Assembly: GCF_014649015.1 (NCBI RefSeq)
Contig: NZ_BMSF01000001.1
Location: 1-64,000, forward strand
Source: Streptomyces narbonensis
GTDB taxonomy: Bacteria > Actinomycetota > Actinomycetes > Streptomycetales > Streptomycetaceae
Length of the DNA stretch: 64,000 bases
Direction: 5' to 3'
The position numbers were made by a program, and so were the translations under genes. Positions within the stretch are counted from its first letter, which is position 1, and the number at the start of each line of letters is the position of its first letter. Shown here piece after piece: positions 60,066 to 64,000 of this stretch. Under the pieces are notes generated by a model, which was not told where the DNA came from, ran no database searches, and saw only the letters and a program-made list of their open reading frames with translations.

Positions 60066-61406
60066 TCAGACCAGCGCGCTGCCGGGGAGCTCGACCTTCG
60101 CGCCCAGCTCGACGAGCTTCTCCATGAAGTTCTCGTAGCCGCGGTTGATCAGCTCGATGCCGTGCACCCGGGACGTGCCCTGGGCGGCCAGGGCCGCGAT
60201 CAGGTACGAGAAGCCGCCGCGCAGGTCGGGGATGACCAGGTCGGCGCCCTGGAGCTTCGTCGGTCCCGAGACGACCGCCGAGTGCAGGAAGTTGCGCTGG
60301 CCGAAGCGGCAGTCGGAGCCGCCGAGGCACTCGCGGTACAGCTGGATGTGCGCGCCCATCTGGTTCAGCGCGGAGGTGAAGCCGAGGCGCGACTCGTACA
60401 CCGTCTCGTGGACGATGGAGAGGCCGGAGGCCTGCGTCAGGGCCACGACCAGCGGCTGCTGCCAGTCCGTCTGGAAGCCGGGGTGCACGTCCGTCTCCAG
60501 GTGGATCGCGTTGAGCGAGCCGCCCGGGTGCCAGAAGCGGATGCCCTCGTCGTCGATCTCGAAGGCGCCACCCACCTTCCGGTAGGTGTTGAGGAAGGTC
60601 ATCATCGAGCGCTGCTGGGCGCCGCGCACGTAGATGTTGCCCTCGGTGGCCAGCGCCGCCGAAGCCCAGGAGGCCGCCTCCAGGCGGTCCGGGAGCGCCC
60701 GGTGGGTGTAGCCGTCGAGGCGGTCGACACCGGTGATCCGGATGGTCCGGTCGGTGTCCATGGAGATGATCGCGCCCATCTTCTGCAGTACGCAGATGAG
60801 GTCCTCGATCTCGGGCTCCACGGCCGCGTTCGACAGCTCGGTGACGCCCTCGGCGAGCACCGCCGTGAGCAGCACCTGCTCGGTCGAGCCGACCGAGGGG
60901 TACGGGAGGCGGATCTTGCAACCGCGAAGCCGCTGCGGGGCCTCCAGGTACTGGCCGTCGTCCCGCTTCTCGATCGTCGCGCCGAACTGGCGCAGCACGT
61001 CGAAGTGGAAGTCGATCGGCCGGCCGCCGATGTCGCAGCCGCCGAGGCCCGGGATGAAGGCGTGGCCGAGGCGGTGCAGCAGCGGGCCGCAGAAGAGGAT
61101 CGGGATGCGGGACGAGCCGGCGTGCGCGTCGATGTCGGCGACGTTCGCGGACTCCACGTGCGTCGGGTCGAGGACGAGCTCGCCGGGCTCCTCGCCCGGG
61201 CGGACCGTCACACCGTGCAGCTGGAGCAGTCCGCGGACCACGCGGACGTCACGGATGTCGGGAACATTGCGCAGTCGGCTGGGACCGCTGCCGAGCAGGG
61301 CGGCGACCATCGCCTTGGGCACGAGGTTCTTCGCGCCGCGGACGCGGATCTCACCCTCCAGCGGGGTTCCGCCGTGGACAAGCAGGACATCGTCGGTGCC
61401 GGTCAT
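60066..61406 (-). CDS. murA: UDP-N-acetylglucosamine 1-carboxyvinyltransferase MurA
   Basis: 446 residues from ATG 61406. The EPSP-synthase-type inside-out barrel has the Lys in RGAKNLVPKAM (K26) and the catalytic Cys124 (PGLGGCDIGGRPID), corresponding to the fosfomycin-sensitive Cys of E. coli MurA. It transfers enolpyruvate from PEP to UDP-GlcNAc, the first committed step of peptidoglycan synthesis. The ribosome site is weak, and an in-frame ATG lies further upstream (61463) but lacks support. Confidence 0.97.
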   Translation of the reverse strand: MTGTDDVLLVHGGTPLEGEIRVRGAKNLVPKAMVAALLGSGPSRLRNVPDIRDVRVVRGLLQLHGVTVRPGEEPGELVLDPTHVESANVADIDAHAGSSRIPILFCGPLLHRLGHAFIPGLGGCDIGGRPIDFHFDVLRQFGATIEKRDDGQYLEAPQRLRGCKIRLPYPSVGSTEQVLLTAVLAEGVTELSNAAVEPEIEDLICVLQKMGAIISMDTDRTIRITGVDRLDGYTHRALPDRLEAASWASAALATEGNIYVRGAQQRSMMTFLNTYRKVGGAFEIDDEGIRFWHPGGSLNAIHLETDVHPGFQTDWQQPLVVALTQASGLSIVHETVYESRLGFTSALNQMGAHIQLYRECLGGSDCRFGQRNFLHSAVVSGPTKLQGADLVIPDLRGGFSYLIAALAAQGTSRVHGIELINRGYENFMEKLVELGAKVELPGSALV

Positions 61407-61716
61407 GAATCTCGCGTTCCGGTCGGGTCGGTCGGGTGGCCAGAGAAAAGGGTAAGGGGCCATGAGACCCCGATCGGGTGTGTCGGGGGGTCTGTCAGAT
61501 GTAATGAATTCGGCACAACACCCTCTGTTCCCGTGATCTTGCGGAGCGTCACCGTCCGCTTGTGTCGGTTCGTCCGTCGCGCCGCCCGTACGCGAAGACC
61601 TCCCGCGCCCTCCTGAACTGCGAAGGCCGTCGACTTCCCGCCCGACTTCCGGCCGCCGCGCCCCGATCGCGCCCGACAGCCCCCGCGAACGCCGAAGATG
61701 CGGGATCATGTGTCGC
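61407..61716. other. Divergent region murA / yqgE
   Basis: 310 nt without a gene. A small A+T-rich island (about 61493-61515, GAATTC core) probably holds the murA promoter. I see no operator or strong hairpin. Confidence 0.45.
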
Positions 61717-62277
61717 ATGACCGAGGTGTCCTCGCTCACAGGACGGCTGCTCGTGGCCACCCCCGCGCTGGCGGACCCGAATTTCGACCGCGCGGTCGTC
61801 CTGCTGCTCGACCACGACGACGAGGGCTCGCTCGGCGTGGTCCTCAACCGGCCGACGCCGGTGACCGTCGGCGACATCCTCGCGCCCTGGGCCGGACTCG
61901 CCGGCGAGCCGGGAGTCGTCTTCCAGGGCGGCCCCGTCTCGCTCGACGCGGCGCTCGGCGTCGCCGTGATCCCCGGCGACGAGGGCCCCCTCGGCTGGCG
62001 GCGGGTCTACGGCGCGATCGGCCTCGTCGACCTGGAGGCCCCGCCCGAGCTGCTCGGACCCGCCCTCGGCTCGCTGCGGATCTTCGCCGGGTACGCGGGC
62101 TGGGGCCCCGGCCAGCTGGAGGCGGAGCTCGGCGACGGAGCCTGGTACGTGGTCGAGTCGGAGCCCGGCGACGTCTCCTCGCCGCACCCCGAAACCCTCT
62201 GGCGGCAGGTCCTGCGCCGCCAGCGCGGCGAACTCGCCATGATCGCGACGTACCCCGACGACCCGTCCCTCAACTGA
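61717..62277 (+). CDS. YqgE/AlgH family protein
   Basis: 186 residues from ATG 61717 (MTEVSSLTGRLLVATPAL, the family N-terminus; another ATG lies 9 nt earlier). Conserved pieces are DRAVVLLLDHDDEGSLGVVLNRP, VFQGGPVSL and FAGYAGWGPGQLE. It has no known enzymatic activity; in some Gram-negatives AlgH affects transcription. It stands upstream of DUF3039, which has its own promoter. Confidence 0.9.
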   Translation: MTEVSSLTGRLLVATPALADPNFDRAVVLLLDHDDEGSLGVVLNRPTPVTVGDILAPWAGLAGEPGVVFQGGPVSLDAALGVAVIPGDEGPLGWRRVYGAIGLVDLEAPPELLGPALGSLRIFAGYAGWGPGQLEAELGDGAWYVVESEPGDVSSPHPETLWRQVLRRQRGELAMIATYPDDPSLN

Positions 62278-62293
62278 GCCCGACGGCTTTCAG

Positions 62294-62299
62294 TACCCT
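62294..62299 (+). promoter_or_regulatory. -10 of the DUF3039 gene
   Basis: TACCCT, 8 nt before the ATG, suggesting a leaderless or near-leaderless transcript. Confidence 0.45.
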
Positions 62300-62307
62300 T
62301 GGCGGTT

Positions 62308-62595
62308 ATGAGCACTCTCGAGCCCGAGCGCGGGGCAGGTACGGGAACCCTCGTGGAGCCGACTCCGCAGGTGTCCCACGGTGACGGCGACCACGAGCGC
62401 TACGCCCACTACGTCCAGAAGGACAAGATCATGGCGAGCGCCCTCGACGGGACTCCCGTCGTGGCGCTGTGCGGAAAGGTCTGGGTACCGGGGCGCGACC
62501 CCAAGAAGTACCCGGTCTGTCCGATGTGCAAGGAGATCTACGAGTCCATGGGCGCCGGCGGTGGCGACAAGGACAAGGGCGGCAAGGACAAGTAA
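62308..62595 (+). CDS. DUF3039 domain protein
   Basis: 95 residues. An acidic/Thr-rich N-terminal part, then DHERYAHYVQKDKIMASALDGTPVVALCGKVWVPGRDPKKYPVCPMCKEIYE, in which one Cys (VALCGK) and a CPMC pair with His residues form a probable zinc site, and a Gly/Lys/Asp-rich tail. Members are short actinobacterial proteins of unknown function, often beside YqgE as here. Confidence 0.85.
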   Translation: MSTLEPERGAGTGTLVEPTPQVSHGDGDHERYAHYVQKDKIMASALDGTPVVALCGKVWVPGRDPKKYPVCPMCKEIYESMGAGGGDKDKGGKDK

Positions 62596-62632
62596 CCGGA
62601 TCTCGCGGATCCGGTAACTCCTGACGTCGGGG

Positions 62633-62676
62633 ACGGCCCCCGTCGTGCGTGCTTCAGCACGTGCGACGGGGGCCGT
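62633..62676 (+). terminator. Terminator after the DUF3039 gene
   Basis: ACGGCCCCCGTCG-tg-CGTGC, a TTCA loop and GCACG-tg-CGACGGGGGCCGT: 18 paired bases with two wobble positions, 37 nt after the stop. Confidence 0.9.
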
Positions 62677-62765
62677 TCCGCGTTCTGTGCGCCCTCCGCG
62701 TCCCTCCGCTCCGTTGCGCAGGGTGCTTTCGCCGGTCACGGAGTGGTTGAGGTGGTCGAGACCTC

Positions 62766-62795
62766 TTGTCCGCTCACCGGAACCGCGCCTAACCT
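62766..62795 (+). promoter_or_regulatory. Promoter of sugar-binding lipoprotein gene
   Basis: TTGTCC (62766-62771), an 18-bp spacer and TAACCT (62790-62795). Confidence 0.55.
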
Positions 62796-62810
62796 CACGC
62801 GTGTTGTGCA

Positions 62811-62840
62811 GAGCGAAACGCTCATTGCGTATGTTGCAAC
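62811..62840. promoter_or_regulatory. Palindromic operator candidates downstream of promoter
   Basis: GAGCG-aaa-CGCTC (62811-62823) and GTTGCAAC (62833-62840) lie between the predicted start of transcription (~62802) and the coding region, a position suited to a repressor roadblock of the sugar-uptake operon. Confidence 0.45.
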
Positions 62841-62859
62841 GCCCTGGAGGGGATCCGCC

Positions 62860-64000
62860 ATGAAGCTTCCTGCCCGCCTCACCGCCCCGGCCGCCGCACT
62901 CCTGCTCGCGGGCCTCACCGCCACCGCCTGCGCGCCCCATCCGCAGACTGCGAACGGCAAGGCCGCGGCGGACGAGAAGAGCGGCACCCTGCGCGTCTGG
63001 CTCTTCCAGGAGGTGAGCAACAAGCCCAAGGAACAGGTCGTCGCCCAGGCCGTCACCGCCTTCGAGAAGCGCAACCAGGGCGCGAAGGTCGAGGTCGAGT
63101 ACATCCCCGTCGAGACCCGCGCCCAGCGCGTCAAGGCCGCCTTCAACGACCCCAGGTCCGCGCCCGACCTCATCGAGTACGGCAACACCGACACCGCCGG
63201 ATACGTCAAGGACGGCGGACTCGCCGACATCAGCGCCGAGTTCGCGGCCTGGGACGAGGCCAAGGACACCGACCCGACGGCCCGGAAGTCCGTCACCGTC
63301 GGCGGCAAGGTCTACGGCTCCCCGCTCTTCGTCGGCCTCCGCGCCCTCTACTACCGCACCGACGTCTTCAAGGAACTCGGCCTCACCGCCCCCAAGAGCC
63401 AGGCCGAACTCGTCTCCACCGCCAAGAAGATCCGCAAGGCGAAGCCCGAGCTGTACGGCATCGCCGTCGGCGGCGCCTACACCTACGGCGCCATGCCCTT
63501 CGTCTGGGCCGCCGGCGGCGAACTCGCCACCGAGGAGGGCGGCTCCTACAAGGCGGCGGTCAACAGCGAGGCGGCGCGCGAGGGCATCGCCACGTACGCC
63601 TCGCTCTTCGGAGACGACAACTGCCCGGCCGCCAAGTGCGCCCAGATGGGCGGCAACGCGACCGTCACCGCCTTCGCCTCCGGCAAGGCGGCCATGGCCA
63701 TCGGCGGCGACTTCAGCCACGCGGCCGTCGAGGCCGGCACGGTCAAGGGCAAGTACGCGGTCGTCCCGCTGCCCGGCACGGCCCCCGGCTCGATCGCCCC
63801 GGCCTTCGCCGGCGGCAACAACATCGGCGTCCTCAAGAGCACCTCGCACCGCACCCTCGCCGTCGACCTCCTGAAGTCCCTCACCGGCAAGGACACCCAG
63901 GGCAAGCTCTTCGACGCGATGGGCTTCCTGCCCACCTACACCGACGTACGGGCCGCCGCCGCACAGCGCCAGCCCTTCGTGAAGCCCTTCATCGACACCC
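62860..64000 (+). CDS. Extracellular sugar-binding lipoprotein (partial, runs off window)
   Basis: At least 380 residues are visible from ATG 62860 (GGAGGGG 7 nt upstream); the frame is still open at the window end. The signal peptide ends in the lipobox TATAC (Cys24). The mature part is a family-1 solute-binding protein: LRVWLFQEVSNKPKEQ, SAPDLIEYGNTDTAGY, VGLRALYYRTDVFKELGL, the binding-cleft region AMPFVWAAGGELA and NNIGVLKSTSHR. It is unrelated at operon level to the importer at 30895-34544. Permease genes probably follow beyond the window. Confidence 0.92.
   Translation, partial: MKLPARLTAPAAALLLAGLTATACAPHPQTANGKAAADEKSGTLRVWLFQEVSNKPKEQVVAQAVTAFEKRNQGAKVEVEYIPVETRAQRVKAAFNDPRSAPDLIEYGNTDTAGYVKDGGLADISAEFAAWDEAKDTDPTARKSVTVGGKVYGSPLFVGLRALYYRTDVFKELGLTAPKSQAELVSTAKKIRKAKPELYGIAVGGAYTYGAMPFVWAAGGELATEEGGSYKAAVNSEAAREGIATYASLFGDDNCPAAKCAQMGGNATVTAFASGKAAMAIGGDFSHAAVEAGTVKGKYAVVPLPGTAPGSIAPAFAGGNNIGVLKSTSHRTLAVDLLKSLTGKDTQGKLFDAMGFLPTYTDVRAAAAQRQPFVKPFIDT

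Overview
The window is high-GC actinobacterial chromosome. The very high G+C, the GTG/TTG starts, the mtrA-mtrB-lpqB, pkaA-pkaB-prfB and ftsE-ftsX-smpB-ssrA neighbourhoods, and the 5S/23S sequence all point to Streptomyces. From memory, the gene order follows the S. coelicolor core around SCO3013 down to about SCO2946. I see no prophage, insertion sequence, CRISPR array, resistance island or secondary-metabolite cluster. This is conserved core chromosome with a few strain-variable patches.

Layout. 1-280: tail of 23S rRNA, complete 5S rRNA and its terminator. 343-5759 (minus): a tight five-gene operon of a membrane protein, DUF4129, DUF4350, MoxR AAA+ ATPase and DUF58. 6090-13600 (plus): mtrA-mtrB-lpqB, a ComF-type phosphoribosyltransferase, the long ribosome-hibernation factor hpf and an orphan LuxR-type response regulator. 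13638-15425 (minus): a YcaQ-like protein and a GNAT acetyltransferase. 15665-26639: secA, converging on an Rv3235-like gene, then DUF6912, HAD, DJ-1/PfpI and the 180-kDa NAD-glutamate dehydrogenase. 26740-30004 (minus): a GT87-type membrane glycosyltransferase and a two-gene polysaccharide-type ABC exporter, with a divergent TetR gene at 30144. 30895-34544 (minus): a carbohydrate ABC importer whose first permease carries an inserted extracytoplasmic domain. 34763-38737 (minus): a large FHA-FtsK protein with an internal repeat array, divergent from the kinases pkaA and pkaB (39188-42273). 42388-49282: prfB, a repeat-rich secreted protein with a sortase-E-type LAETG signal, a small zinc-ribbon membrane protein, ftsE-ftsX, a CtpA-type protease, smpB and tmRNA. 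49335-55016: MFS/LysR pair, narK, nnaR and a GNAT gene. 55107-64000: HelD, an apparent structured non-coding RNA, NAD-malic enzyme, HU, murA, YqgE, DUF3039 and the start of a second sugar-binding lipoprotein that runs off the end.

How the genes work together. Several units concern the cell envelope and its monitoring (MtrAB-LpqB, SecA, FtsEX, MurA, kinases, the LAETG protein). Others concern ribosome and RNA-polymerase maintenance (HPF, RF2, SmpB/tmRNA, HelD) and carbon/nitrogen supply (NAD-GDH, malic enzyme, NarK/NnaR, two sugar ABC systems). GTnAC-type direct repeats of the MtrA/GlnR class lie in front of mtrA, the Rv3235-like gene and nnaR, which suggests cross-talk between the resident MtrA and nitrogen control. 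Many single genes have a -10 hexamer 6-8 nt before the start codon and are probably leaderless.

Most worth following up: the structured RNA before malic enzyme (57607-57768); the in-domain repeat expansion and Walker-A Lys-to-Arg change in the FHA-FtsK protein; the MalF-P2-like insert in the sugar permease; and the stem-loop in front of the TTG-started pkaB.
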